NCBI RefSeq assembly: GCF_000513195.1
Contig: NZ_CBVI010000009.1
Span: 1 to 43,341, forward strand
Length of the DNA: 43,341 bases
Source of the DNA: Bacteroides timonensis
Lineage (GTDB): Bacteria; Bacteroidota; Bacteroidia; Bacteroidales; Bacteroidaceae
Direction of reading: 5' to 3'
Part shown: positions 1 to 7,729 of the stretch, piece after piece
Position numbering within the stretch: the stretch's first letter is position 1
Layout of the letters: each line of letters starts with the position of its first letter
The notes under the pieces: generated by a model
The model's database searches: none
Told to the model about the DNA's origin: nothing
The model's input: the letters and a program-made list of their open reading frames with translations, nothing else
Program-made: the position numbers and the translations under genes

Positions 1-19
1 CCTTCCTATATTTAGATCC

Positions 20-129
20 GTTTCCGCTGCGGGGAACGGCAGTTTCCCCTAATGAAAACGCTCGTTTCCCTTAGTGGGAACGGCAGTTTCTTTTAGTGGA
101 AACGCCAGTTTCCTACAGGAGGGAAACTC
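20..129. repeat. Five-copy 22-bp tandem repeat array
   Basis: The motif GTTTCC (GTTTCT once) starts at 20, 42, 64, 86 and 108, a period of exactly 22 bp. Most copies also carry a GGAAC or GGAAAC block about 10 bp further on, so each unit is a short imperfect inverted repeat (GTTTCC/GGAAAC). The array lies downstream of the minus-strand PPOX gene. I see no gene in 1-394; the rest is AT-rich sequence without a convincing ORF. Function is unknown. There are no spacers, so it is not a CRISPR array. Confidence 0.85.
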
Positions 130-394
130 TAATTAATTAGTTATAAAGCTATTAAATGCACCTTTCTGGAGTCATTAAGAATAATACAAAAATGCATGGC
201 AAAGCAGTAAATTGCCGGAGAAGGGGGGATAACTGCCGGACAAGAAGTGATATAAAGAAAAGTCGTAACAATGCAGAAAAGACTTTTCTTTGTGCTTATC
301 TTCTTTCCTTAAACGTCATCCCGAATAAAAAAACAAGCGGAGCGTTATGTTTTTGTTTCTGTCACTGGAACGAAGTTGTGTATCGGGATAGTAA

Positions 395-880
395 CTACTC
401 TGAGGTGATTTCACTCGGCCGCAGCCCGAAGGACCTGCACGTCATCTTCTCTACCCTGACTTCCCACACTTTCACGTTGCGCACGGCGGGTTCGCTGTAT
501 TTGAATTCGTAATCGACGTATTGCTGCATGACGATGTCGAGTATGCTCCGTTTTTCATCCATGTCTTCGATGAAGCGGACATTGCCCCGGCACATCACGC
601 TACGCGACTTCATGCTGTAGCTGCATGCCACCTGCCGGTGCATATACACCAGTTCGTGCCCTTCGCAGAAGGTGATGCAGACGTGCGGATGGCGTTCCGC
701 CATCGCCACTTTGCCGCCTTCGGGACCGGAGTGCAGATAGATGACTCCGTTCCGGTAGGCGAAATTCATGGGGACCACGTAGGGGTTGCCCTCCAGGTCG
801 GTGATGCCCACCATGCAGTAGGGGCATTTGCGGATGATTGCTTCAATCTCCGCCGCTTCGGTGATTGCGATTGTCTTCAT
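395..880 (-). CDS. Pyridoxamine 5'-phosphate oxidase-family flavin-binding protein (NimA-like)
   Basis: This 161-residue protein has the small split-barrel PPOX/NimA pattern: an N-terminal segment with CPYCMVGI, then YVVPMNFAY, then YLHSGPEGGK, which in this family lines the FMN and substrate pocket. Family members are cytoplasmic FMN or haem binders, including nitroimidazole reductases (Nim) and uncharacterised oxidoreductases. The sequence does not tell which reaction this one performs, and I do not claim nitroimidazole resistance. It starts 18 bp after the ribonuclease R stop on the same strand, so the two are probably co-transcribed. Length is normal for the family. Confidence 0.82.
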   Translation of the reverse strand: MKTIAITEAAEIEAIIRKCPYCMVGITDLEGNPYVVPMNFAYRNGVIYLHSGPEGGKVAMAERHPHVCITFCEGHELVYMHRQVACSYSMKSRSVMCRGNVRFIEDMDEKRSILDIVMQQYVDYEFKYSEPAVRNVKVWEVRVEKMTCRSFGLRPSEITSE

Positions 881-898
881 AAAGCTGAATGGTTGTTT

Positions 899-3043
899 TT
901 ATTCCATCAACGCAAAGTCCAACTGTTTCTTTTCCAGATTGGCCCGTGCCACCTTAATCGTAATTGCATCGCCCAAACTGTAGGTACGGTGCTTACGGCG
1001 TCCGCGTAGGCAGTAGTTCTTCTCATCGAACTCGTAATAGTCATCGCCAAGATCGCGGATAGGTATCATGCCTTCGCATTTGTTTTCGTTCAGTTCAACG
1101 TACAGCCCCCATTCCGTAACACCGGAAATAACACCATCGAACACTTGTCCCAGACGCTCCGTCATAAATTCTACTTGCTTGTATTTGATGGAAGCACGTT
1201 CAGCGTTGGCAGCAATTTGTTCCATATTGCTGGAGTGGTCGCAGAGGTCTTCGTATTTAGTCTCGGAAACACTGCGTCCGCCATTCAGATATTTCGTCAG
1301 CAAGCGGTGTACCATCATGTCCGGGAAACGGCGGATGGGTGAGGTGAAATGCGTATAGTATTCGAATGCCAATCCATAATGTCCAATGTTGTGCGTGGAA
1401 TAACGCGCTTTTTGCATGGCACGGATGGATACGGTTTCAATAAGGTTTTCCTCCTTCTTGCCCTGAATGTCGTCCAACAAGTGGTTGATGGATTTGGAAA
1501 CATCTGTCTTGGTCCCACCGGTACGTATCTTGTAGCCGAAGCGGGCGATGAATTGTGCCAGGTTATCCAGTTTCTCCGGGTCCGGAAGGTCGTGGATACG
1601 GTAAGGGAATACCTTGGCCTTCTTGTTTTTCGGTACGCGACCGATTTTTTCTGCTACGGTGCGGTTGGCAAGCAACATGAATTCTTCCACCAGCTTGTTG
1701 GCATCTTTGGAAACTTTGAAGTAGACGCTGATAGGTTTCCCTTTTTCGTCTATCTCAAACTTCACTTCGTAACGGTCGAAGTTGATGGCTCCGGCTACGA
1801 AACGCTTTTGACGTAGCGCCTTGGCAATGGTATCCAGCATGAGGATTTCTTCTTTGAAGTCTCCTTCTTTCGTTTCAATTACTTGCTGTGCTTCCTCGTA
1901 AGTAAAGCGGCGGTCGGACTTGATTACTGTATGTACTACGCGCGAGTCTTTCACATCTCCCTTTTCGTTGATGTTGAAGATAACGGAGTATGCCAGCTTT
2001 TCTTCGTCGGGACGTAGGGAGCAGATGAAGTTGCAAAGACGTTCGGGAAGCATCGGGATGGTACGGTCTACAAGATACACGGATGTAGCGCGTTTTTCGG
2101 CTTCCTTGTCGATGATGCTGCCTTCGGTTACGTAGTGGGTAACGTCTGCAATGTGCACGCCTACTTCCCACAAGCCATCTTTCAGTTTGCGGATGGAGAG
2201 AGCATCATCAAAGTCTTTGGCATCCTTCGGGTCGATGGTGAAGGTAGTCACATTTCGGAAGTCCTCGCGTTTGGCAATTTCTTCATCGGATATTTCGGCG
2301 GGGATTTTATCCGCAGCTTTTTCTACAGAAGAGGGGTAGACATAAGGCAGTCCGAATTCGGCAAGGATGGCGTGCATCTCGGTGGTGTTGTCGCCCGCTT
2401 TGCCCAGGATGTCGATGACTTGCCCGATGGGGTTTTTCGCCTTGTCGGGCCATTCCACTACTTTCACGATGGCTTTATCTCCCGTCTTTCCACCTTTCAG
2501 CTTTTCTTTGGGGATGAAGATGTCATTGGCGAGCGTACGGTTTTCCGTCACCAGGAAGGCGTATGAACTGCCTACTTCCAGTGTACCTACGAAGGTGTCG
2601 TTGGCACGCTCCAGCACTTCTATCACTTCTCCTTCGGCTTCGCACCCGCGGCGTTTGGCGTAGAAGGAGATGCGTACTTTATCATTGTTCATGGCGTGTG
2701 CCGAATTACGCTCGGCCACGAATATCGGGTCACCTCCACCTTCGGGAATGAAGGAATTCTTTCCATTACTCTTGCGCTGGAAAGTGCCTGTCATTTCCAC
2801 ACCATGATTGTTCAGTTTATATTTGCTTTTCTCTACTTCGGTGATGTAATCATCCAGTAGCATATCGCTTAGAATATCCCTACACAGCATCTTCAGAGGA
2901 TGCGTGGTAAGGTGGAGTTGTTCGAATATGTATTTCAGGGACAGTACCTCGTCGGGTTTCGAATGGAAAAAATCCATAAGGGCAGAAATGAGTTCTTTCT
3001 TCTTCATTCGCTTGCCGGCTTTTTTTTCTTTGTTTTTGGCCAT
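899..3043 (-). CDS. rnr: Ribonuclease R (RNase II/RNB-family 3'-5' exoribonuclease)
   Basis: The protein (714 residues) degrades structured RNA 3' to 5' in the cytoplasm. Order of domains: a basic N-terminal winged-helix-like segment (about 10-80), cold-shock OB folds (about 85-215), the RNB catalytic domain (about 265-590) and a C-terminal S1 domain (about 630-712). The catalytic metal-binding signature DPKDAKDFDDA is at about 271-281, followed by HIADVTHYV. The region around YSTHNIGHYGLAF and HFTSPIRRFPD is also typical of RNB proteins. Length fits bacterial RNase R. It begins the rnr-PPOX pair and is divergent from the cation efflux gene. I could not identify a clean TAnnTTTG box for it in the 293-bp upstream gap. 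Confidence 0.97.
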   Translation of the reverse strand: MAKNKEKKAGKRMKKKELISALMDFFHSKPDEVLSLKYIFEQLHLTTHPLKMLCRDILSDMLLDDYITEVEKSKYKLNNHGVEMTGTFQRKSNGKNSFIPEGGGDPIFVAERNSAHAMNNDKVRISFYAKRRGCEAEGEVIEVLERANDTFVGTLEVGSSYAFLVTENRTLANDIFIPKEKLKGGKTGDKAIVKVVEWPDKAKNPIGQVIDILGKAGDNTTEMHAILAEFGLPYVYPSSVEKAADKIPAEISDEEIAKREDFRNVTTFTIDPKDAKDFDDALSIRKLKDGLWEVGVHIADVTHYVTEGSIIDKEAEKRATSVYLVDRTIPMLPERLCNFICSLRPDEEKLAYSVIFNINEKGDVKDSRVVHTVIKSDRRFTYEEAQQVIETKEGDFKEEILMLDTIAKALRQKRFVAGAINFDRYEVKFEIDEKGKPISVYFKVSKDANKLVEEFMLLANRTVAEKIGRVPKNKKAKVFPYRIHDLPDPEKLDNLAQFIARFGYKIRTGGTKTDVSKSINHLLDDIQGKKEENLIETVSIRAMQKARYSTHNIGHYGLAFEYYTHFTSPIRRFPDMMVHRLLTKYLNGGRSVSETKYEDLCDHSSNMEQIAANAERASIKYKQVEFMTERLGQVFDGVISGVTEWGLYVELNENKCEGMIPIRDLGDDYYEFDEKNYCLRGRRKHRTYSLGDAITIKVARANLEKKQLDFALME

Positions 3044-3178
3044 AATATATTGATTATTGAATGGATTGCATATGATAGATACAAAGAAAACAATTTTTTT
3101 GCGAATTTGCTTTGTTTCTGTCTTGAAAAGAATGGGGATGTAGGCAAAAAAGATGTAATTAGCCTGAATAATTCATAG

Positions 3179-3214
3179 GAGTTAGAAGAGGTAAAGGAGT
3201 TAGAGGAGCTACAA
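3179..3214. repeat. 9-bp tandem repeat, four units
   Basis: Between the divergent rnr and cation-efflux genes there are four consecutive 9-bp units, each beginning GAG (GAGTTAGAA, GAGGTAAAG, GAGTTAGAG, GAGCTACAA). The units are imperfect. The rest of the 3044-3298 gap is AT-rich without a gene. No function is evident. Confidence 0.6.
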
Positions 3215-3298
3215 TGAATAATGTAGGTTAGGTAGTTAATTAATAACCATGCAAATAAACAAATAATAATTGAGAAATACAAAATGGCTTTTATTTTA

Positions 3299-3306
3299 TA
3301 TCTTTG
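3299..3306 (+). promoter_or_regulatory. Bacteroidetes -7 box for the cation efflux operon
   Basis: TATCTTTG matches the Bacteroides primary sigma -7 consensus TAnnTTTG and lies about 30 bp before the preferred ATG at 3337. No clear TTTG -33 box is seen at the usual distance. Confidence 0.55.
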
Positions 3307-3336
3307 CACCATTATTGTTTTAATAATCAGTATAGA

Positions 3337-4242
3337 ATGAGCGTAGAAGTTGCTTCTCTGTCCCGGGAGAAGGAAATATACAAAGTGACGATTATCGGTA
3401 GTATTGCTAATTTTGCGCTACTTGCCTTTAAGTTTGTGGCAGGTATTCTAGGCCATAGCGCTGCTATGTTGGCGGATGCGGTTCATTCTTTATCTGATTT
3501 TGTGACGGATGTCATTGTTCTCGTGTTTGTCCGTATTTCCAATAAACCTCAGGATAAAGATCATGATTATGGACATGGGAAGTATGAAACGTTAGCCACT
3601 GCCATTATTGGAATTCTATTATTATTGGTGGGGTTCGGTATTTTGTGGAACGGTGCTTTTTCTATTTGGGCTTTTATGAAAGGAGAACAGCTGGAAGCAC
3701 CTGGAATGGTGGCCCTGATAGCTGCTCTTGTTTCTATCTTGCTGAAGGAGATATTATATCAATATACAGTTATTAAGGGAAAGAGTCTGAATTCACAGGC
3801 AGTAGTAGCCAATGCCTGGCACCATCGGAGTGACGCTTTTTCGTCTATAGGAACGGCTGTGGGTATCGGAGGCGCAATCTTGTTGGGCGAACATTGGCGG
3901 GTACTCGATCCGATAGCCGCTGTGATTGTCAGTTTCTTTATAATGAAGGTAGCTATTCAGCTGTTGATTCCTTGTGTTGACGAGTTGCTTGAAAAGTCTT
4001 TGCCGGATGAAGTGGAGAAAGATATTGAGCAAGCATTGCTCTCTTTTCCCGGAGTCAGTGAGCCGCATCATCTCCGCACGAGGCGTATCGGTAGTTATTG
4101 CGCTATTGAAGTACATGTGCGTATGGATGGAGGGATTACATTGGAAGAAGCTCATACTACGGCTACGGCTATTGAACATAAATTAAAAACAATGCTTGGC
4201 GAAGGTACGCTGATTAATATTCATGTAGAACCCAAGAAGTAA
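3337..4242 (+). CDS. Cation diffusion facilitator (CDF) family transporter
   Basis: This inner-membrane antiporter (301 residues from the ATG at 3337) is expected to export divalent metals such as Zn2+, Fe2+ or Mn2+ in exchange for protons. Paired HxxxD metal-site motifs of the CDF fold are visible: HSLSD in LADAVHSLSDFVTD and HRSD in NAWHHRSDAFSS. DYGHGKYE is the conserved segment between TM2 and TM3. About six hydrophobic segments are followed by a soluble C-terminal domain (from about 215) with the HHLRTRRIG and EVHVRMDG pattern of CDF cytoplasmic dimer domains. I prefer 3337 to a TTG at 3304, because the latter overlaps the -7 box. The stop overlaps the next start (TAATG), implying translational coupling. 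Confidence 0.93.
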   Translation: MSVEVASLSREKEIYKVTIIGSIANFALLAFKFVAGILGHSAAMLADAVHSLSDFVTDVIVLVFVRISNKPQDKDHDYGHGKYETLATAIIGILLLLVGFGILWNGAFSIWAFMKGEQLEAPGMVALIAALVSILLKEILYQYTVIKGKSLNSQAVVANAWHHRSDAFSSIGTAVGIGGAILLGEHWRVLDPIAAVIVSFFIMKVAIQLLIPCVDELLEKSLPDEVEKDIEQALLSFPGVSEPHHLRTRRIGSYCAIEVHVRMDGGITLEEAHTTATAIEHKLKTMLGEGTLINIHVEPKK

Positions 4243-5249
4243 TGGAAAGTATATTAATAACAGGAGCCAGTGGATTTATCGGAAGTTTCATCGTGGAAGA
4301 AGCGTTGAAGCGGAAGTTCGGCGTGTGGGCGGGTATCCGTTCGAGCAGCAGCCGGGAATATCTGCGAAACCGTAAGATACACATTCTGGAACTGGATTTT
4401 GCACACCCCAATGAATTGCGTGCGCAGCTTTCCGGCCATAAGGGAACATATAATAAGTTCGATTATATCATCCATTGTGCCGGTGTCACCAAATGTGCCG
4501 ACAAACGGGAGTTTGACCGGGTGAATTATTTGCAGACGAAATACTTTGTCGATACTCTTCGTGAACTGAATATGATACCAAAGCAATTTATCTATATCAG
4601 TACGCTGAGTGTGTTTGGCCCTGTTCATGAGAGAACTTATCAGCCGATTACGGAAGAAGACTCCCCTATGCCCAATACTGCTTACGGGTTGAGTAAACTT
4701 AAAGCGGAGCTTTACTTGCAAAGTATTCCCGCTTTTCCTTATGTCATCTATCGCCCCACGGGAGTGTACGGTCCGCGTGAAAAAGATTACTACCTGATGG
4801 CTAAGTCCATCAAGCAGCACACGGACTTTGCTGTTGGCTTTCGCCGGCAGGATCTGACGTTTGTTTATGTGAAAGATATTGTGCAGGCTGTATTCCTCGG
4901 TATTGAAAAACAGGCATGCCGACGTGCCTATTTCCTGGCAGACGGACAGGTGTACCGTAGTCGCGCTTTTTCCGACCTGATCCGAAAAGAATTGGGTAAT
5001 CCGTTTGTAATTCGGATAGTATGCCCATTAATTATATTGAAAGTTGTATCTTTGCTCGCTGAATTTTGGGCGGTGCGTAGCAAGAAGCCCAGCACTCTCA
5101 ATTCTGATAAGTATAACATAATGAAACAACGCAATTGGCAATGTGACATCAGCCCGGCTGTAAGAGAGTTGGGATTTGCACCTCAGTACAATCTGGAACA
5201 AGGTGTAAGGGAGACTATTGCCTGGTATAAGAACGAGGGATGGCTTTAG
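4242..5249 (+). CDS. NAD(P)-dependent epimerase/dehydratase (extended SDR)
   Basis: A cytoplasmic Rossmann-fold oxidoreductase of 335 residues. The N-terminal GASGFIGSF (about 7-15) is the GxxGxxG dinucleotide site. STLSVFGP supplies the catalytic Ser, and YGLSK gives the YxxxK pair (Tyr148, Lys152). RPTGVYGPREKDYY matches the substrate-side loop of dihydroflavonol-reductase/3-beta-HSD-like members. The start overlaps the CDF stop by 1 bp, and the 3' end overlaps the PAP2 gene by 10 bp, so all three are surely one transcript. Pairing with a PAP2-type membrane enzyme suggests a lipid or lipid-linked sugar substrate. A Bacteroides SDR (locus BT_0972) has been reported to reduce 3-ketosphinganine, but I cannot tell from sequence alone whether this is its orthologue. 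Confidence 0.85.
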   Translation: MESILITGASGFIGSFIVEEALKRKFGVWAGIRSSSSREYLRNRKIHILELDFAHPNELRAQLSGHKGTYNKFDYIIHCAGVTKCADKREFDRVNYLQTKYFVDTLRELNMIPKQFIYISTLSVFGPVHERTYQPITEEDSPMPNTAYGLSKLKAELYLQSIPAFPYVIYRPTGVYGPREKDYYLMAKSIKQHTDFAVGFRRQDLTFVYVKDIVQAVFLGIEKQACRRAYFLADGQVYRSRAFSDLIRKELGNPFVIRIVCPLIILKVVSLLAEFWAVRSKKPSTLNSDKYNIMKQRNWQCDISPAVRELGFAPQYNLEQGVRETIAWYKNEGWL

Positions 5250-6205
5250 ATTTATTTAAAAAGGTAGAAACCCGGAAGGGGTTATTTGCAGTTGAGAAGA
5301 TAACACTTATATATAATTTGTTGACTTCGATTTTGATCTTGTTTCTTTTTCAGGAAATGGATCATCCGGTGCAGATGTTGATTGACCGTGCAATGATTGC
5401 GGGCATGACGTTTTTATTGATGTATCTTTACCGGCTGGCACCCTGTAAGTTTTCCGCCTTTGTGCGTATTGCTATCCAGATGTCCTTGCTTTCCTACTGG
5501 TATCCCGATACGTTTGAGTTCAACCGGATATTTCCGAATCTGGACCATGTGTTTGCTTCGGTGGAGCAGTGGATGTTCGGTGGTCAGCCGGCGGTATGGT
5601 TCTGCCTCCGTTTCCCGCATATGTGGGTGAGTGAGCCGTTCAATATGGGATACTTCTTCTACTATCCGATGATTTTGATTGTGGTAGTGTGGTACTTTAT
5701 TTATCGTTTTGAACTTTTCGAGAAGTTATCGTTCGTGCTGGTCACTTCTTTCTTTATCTATTATCTGATTTATATCTTTGTTCCGGTGGCAGGTCCACAG
5801 TTCTATTTCCCGGCTATTGGTGATGATAATGTGGCGCAGGGTGTGTTTCCTTCTATCGGAGATTACTTCAATCATAACCAGGAACTACTGCCCGGGCCGG
5901 GATACGATCATGGATTCTTTTACAATCTGGTAGAGGGTTCACAGCAGATCGGTGAACGCCCTACAGCTGCTTTCCCCAGTTCGCATGTGGGAATTTCCAC
6001 TATCCTAATGATTATGGCGTGGCGTGGTAGCCGCAGGTTGTTTGCTTGTCTGTTTCCCTTCTATGTACTGCTTTGCTGTGCCACGGTGTACATTCAGGCG
6101 CACTATTTGATTGATTCGATTGTAGGCTTTGTTTCAGCTTTCGGTCTGTATGTGGTGGTGACGTGGATGTTTAAGCGGTGGTTTGCACAGCCGATGTTCA
6201 AGTGA
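5240..6205 (+). CDS. PAP2-superfamily membrane phosphatase/phosphotransferase (Aur1/Ipt1-like)
   Basis: A 321-residue multi-pass inner-membrane protein with about six or more hydrophobic helices. PAP2 active-site motifs lie near the C terminus: ERPTAAFPSSH (catalytic His249 of motif C2) and QAHYLID (His288 and Asp292 of motif C3). The architecture, with a long helical N-terminal part and the catalytic motifs in the last third, resembles Aur1/inositolphosphotransferase relatives rather than short PgpB or UppP proteins. Such enzymes remove phosphate from, or transfer a head group onto, lipids such as phosphatidate or ceramide. The start lies inside the reductase gene (10-bp overlap). The last 8 bp overlap the convergent ATPase gene. 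The exact substrate is not visible. Confidence 0.87.
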   Translation: MALDLFKKVETRKGLFAVEKITLIYNLLTSILILFLFQEMDHPVQMLIDRAMIAGMTFLLMYLYRLAPCKFSAFVRIAIQMSLLSYWYPDTFEFNRIFPNLDHVFASVEQWMFGGQPAVWFCLRFPHMWVSEPFNMGYFFYYPMILIVVVWYFIYRFELFEKLSFVLVTSFFIYYLIYIFVPVAGPQFYFPAIGDDNVAQGVFPSIGDYFNHNQELLPGPGYDHGFFYNLVEGSQQIGERPTAAFPSSHVGISTILMIMAWRGSRRLFACLFPFYVLLCCATVYIQAHYLIDSIVGFVSAFGLYVVVTWMFKRWFAQPMFK

Positions 6206-7463
6206 GTAACCATTTCCAGACAGGAAGGACTTCAATTTCCACTTCGCCTGCTTTGATTGTGTTTTCTTCATCATAAGTGATAATCAGCAGGCGATGGCAC
6301 TCCAATACATTCTGTAATTTGATAAGTGCCTGTACTTCCCGCTCAAATGTCTCATCGGAGTGGTTTATCGTGTAGCTCACCTGAATGGCTGTATAGGTAT
6401 CAGGTAGATAAAAGTCAACTTCAATGTTTTTGTTATAAAAGAACACGGCATCATCTATACCGTATTTACGTAATAGGCTGACAGCTACGAGATTTTCAAG
6501 TAAAGAGGTATTTGCATCTAAAAGTAGTAAGCTTAAAATGCCATTGTCGGCAAAATAATATTTTGGATTGGTTTCCCGTTCTACCAGTTTGTCGGCTATA
6601 TTGCGTATCGGGAGTAAAAGACAAGCGTCTTTGGCATATTCCATATAATTTATAACCGTATTCTTTGCTATCTTAACTCCTGTGGATGCCAGAATGTTAG
6701 CCATGCGGGAGAAGGATACAGGTTGCTTTACACTTTCAGCTAATTTTCGGAAAAGAACTCTTAGGGCAAATGTGTTTTCAATGGAGTGTCGTGCAGCGAT
6801 GTCTCCTAAATAGATTTTCTGATATACACTCGTCAGATAGTCGCGTTTGGCAGGCAGACTTGCTCCTTCGGGAAAGCCGCCGGATTTGAAGTAATCATTA
6901 AAGTAACGTTTGATTTCTGCACGGCTGTCTGTTGTAGAGAGTGAATGCTCGGTGAGATAAACGGTATTGGCATTGAGAAATTCTTTAAAATCATAAGGAT
7001 ATACGTAGATGGTGATGTATCTGCCGCCCAATGTTGTTGCTATATCCTGACTCAACATTTTAGCGTTGCTTCCGGTAATGTAAACTTTGTATTTGCTATC
7101 TGCCAGGCGTCTGGCAAATTTATCCCATCCATCAATATTCTGTATTTCGTCCAAGAAGAGCATTGGTCTTTTCTGCGACAGTTCAAAGTGTACTTCCAAC
7201 AGTAGATTCAAGTCAGAGGCGGTTACGCCGATCAAACGTTCGTCCTCAAAGTTGATGTAGAGCATTTCATCCCAGGAATGGCCATTCGCCAGTAATTCTT
7301 GAATTCGTTGGTAAAGCATAAATGACTTACCGGCCCTACGTATTCCGACTAAGACATAATTACCAAATTCCTCAAACTGGAAATGACGTGAAATCACTTG
7401 CTGCTTGCTAACCTCTTTCCTGTTTTCAAGTAGTATTTCTTTTAGTGTTTCTTTCTTTAACAT
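6198..7463 (-). CDS. AAA ATPase with DUF4143 (PD-(D/E)XK-like) C-terminal domain
   Basis: A cytoplasmic P-loop protein of 421 residues. Walker A is GIRRAGKS at about 40-47, Walker B MLFLDEIQ at about 101-108, with sensor-like TGSNA near residue 155. The C-terminal half (about 210-420) is DUF4143, including the nuclease-like strand EVDFYLP followed by AIQVSY. In canonical PD-(D/E)XK proteins the second strand ends ExK; here it reads QVS, so cleavage activity is doubtful. These ATPases are common single genes in Bacteroidetes and their role is not established. The gene is monocistronic, overlaps the PAP2 gene tail to tail by 8 bp, and has a palindrome over its promoter (7482-7510). Confidence 0.88.
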   Translation of the reverse strand: MLKKETLKEILLENRKEVSKQQVISRHFQFEEFGNYVLVGIRRAGKSFMLYQRIQELLANGHSWDEMLYINFEDERLIGVTASDLNLLLEVHFELSQKRPMLFLDEIQNIDGWDKFARRLADSKYKVYITGSNAKMLSQDIATTLGGRYITIYVYPYDFKEFLNANTVYLTEHSLSTTDSRAEIKRYFNDYFKSGGFPEGASLPAKRDYLTSVYQKIYLGDIAARHSIENTFALRVLFRKLAESVKQPVSFSRMANILASTGVKIAKNTVINYMEYAKDACLLLPIRNIADKLVERETNPKYYFADNGILSLLLLDANTSLLENLVAVSLLRKYGIDDAVFFYNKNIEVDFYLPDTYTAIQVSYTINHSDETFEREVQALIKLQNVLECHRLLIITYDEENTIKAGEVEIEVLPVWKWLLT

Positions 7464-7481
7464 ACTATATTGTTTTATTCA

Positions 7482-7510
7482 TTGAACAAAAATAGGCGTT
7501 TTTTGTTCAA
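7482..7510 (-). promoter_or_regulatory. Palindromic promoter region of the DUF4143 ATPase
   Basis: A perfect 11-bp inverted repeat, TTGAACAAAAA (7482-7492) and TTTTTGTTCAA (7500-7510), encloses a 7-nt centre. A minus-strand TAnnTTTG box (TATTTTTG, 7494 down to 7487) lies inside it, about 24 bp before the ATPase start. The overlap of a dyad with a -7 box is what an operator for a dimeric repressor would look like; an RNA hairpin in a 5' leader is less likely this close to the box. Which protein binds is unknown. Confidence 0.6.
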
Positions 7511-7628
7511 TTAGCAAGACAATAACCGACTTGTTTCTCAAAGAACTTTTTCCGGTCGTCTTGCGTTGGCATCAGACAAGGTACTACGCTTTGGAGCGGT
7601 CTCTATCTCTATATTATGCAACTTACTC

Positions 7629-7673
7629 AAAGATAATCAAAAAGGGCTGACCTGTCAAATCGGAGGTCAGCCC
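7629..7673 (-). terminator. Rho-independent terminator of the LRR operon
   Basis: A perfect 10-bp stem, GGGCTGACCT (7644-7653) and AGGTCAGCCC (7664-7673), with a 10-nt loop. Read on the minus strand it is followed by TTTTTGATTATCTTT. It lies about 57 bp past the LRR stop. The rest of 7511-7729 shows no gene that I recognise. Confidence 0.88.
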
Positions 7674-7729
7674 TATCTCTGTCACAGGCTACGTAGTTTT
7701 AGCGGACAGTAATAGAAAGAATTAGTCTT

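Noticed and set aside
20..129. CRISPR array
   Set aside because: Units are contiguous at 22 bp with no spacers, and there are no cas genes in the window.
156..512. 118-residue plus-strand ORF near the left edge
   Set aside because: It overlaps the PPOX gene antisense, has a low-complexity basic and Cys-rich composition and no family resemblance.
7511..7729. Gene or mobile-element relic between the ATPase and the LRR gene
   Set aside because: Apart from the terminator hairpin I find no coding frame, no terminal inverted repeats and no target-site duplication.
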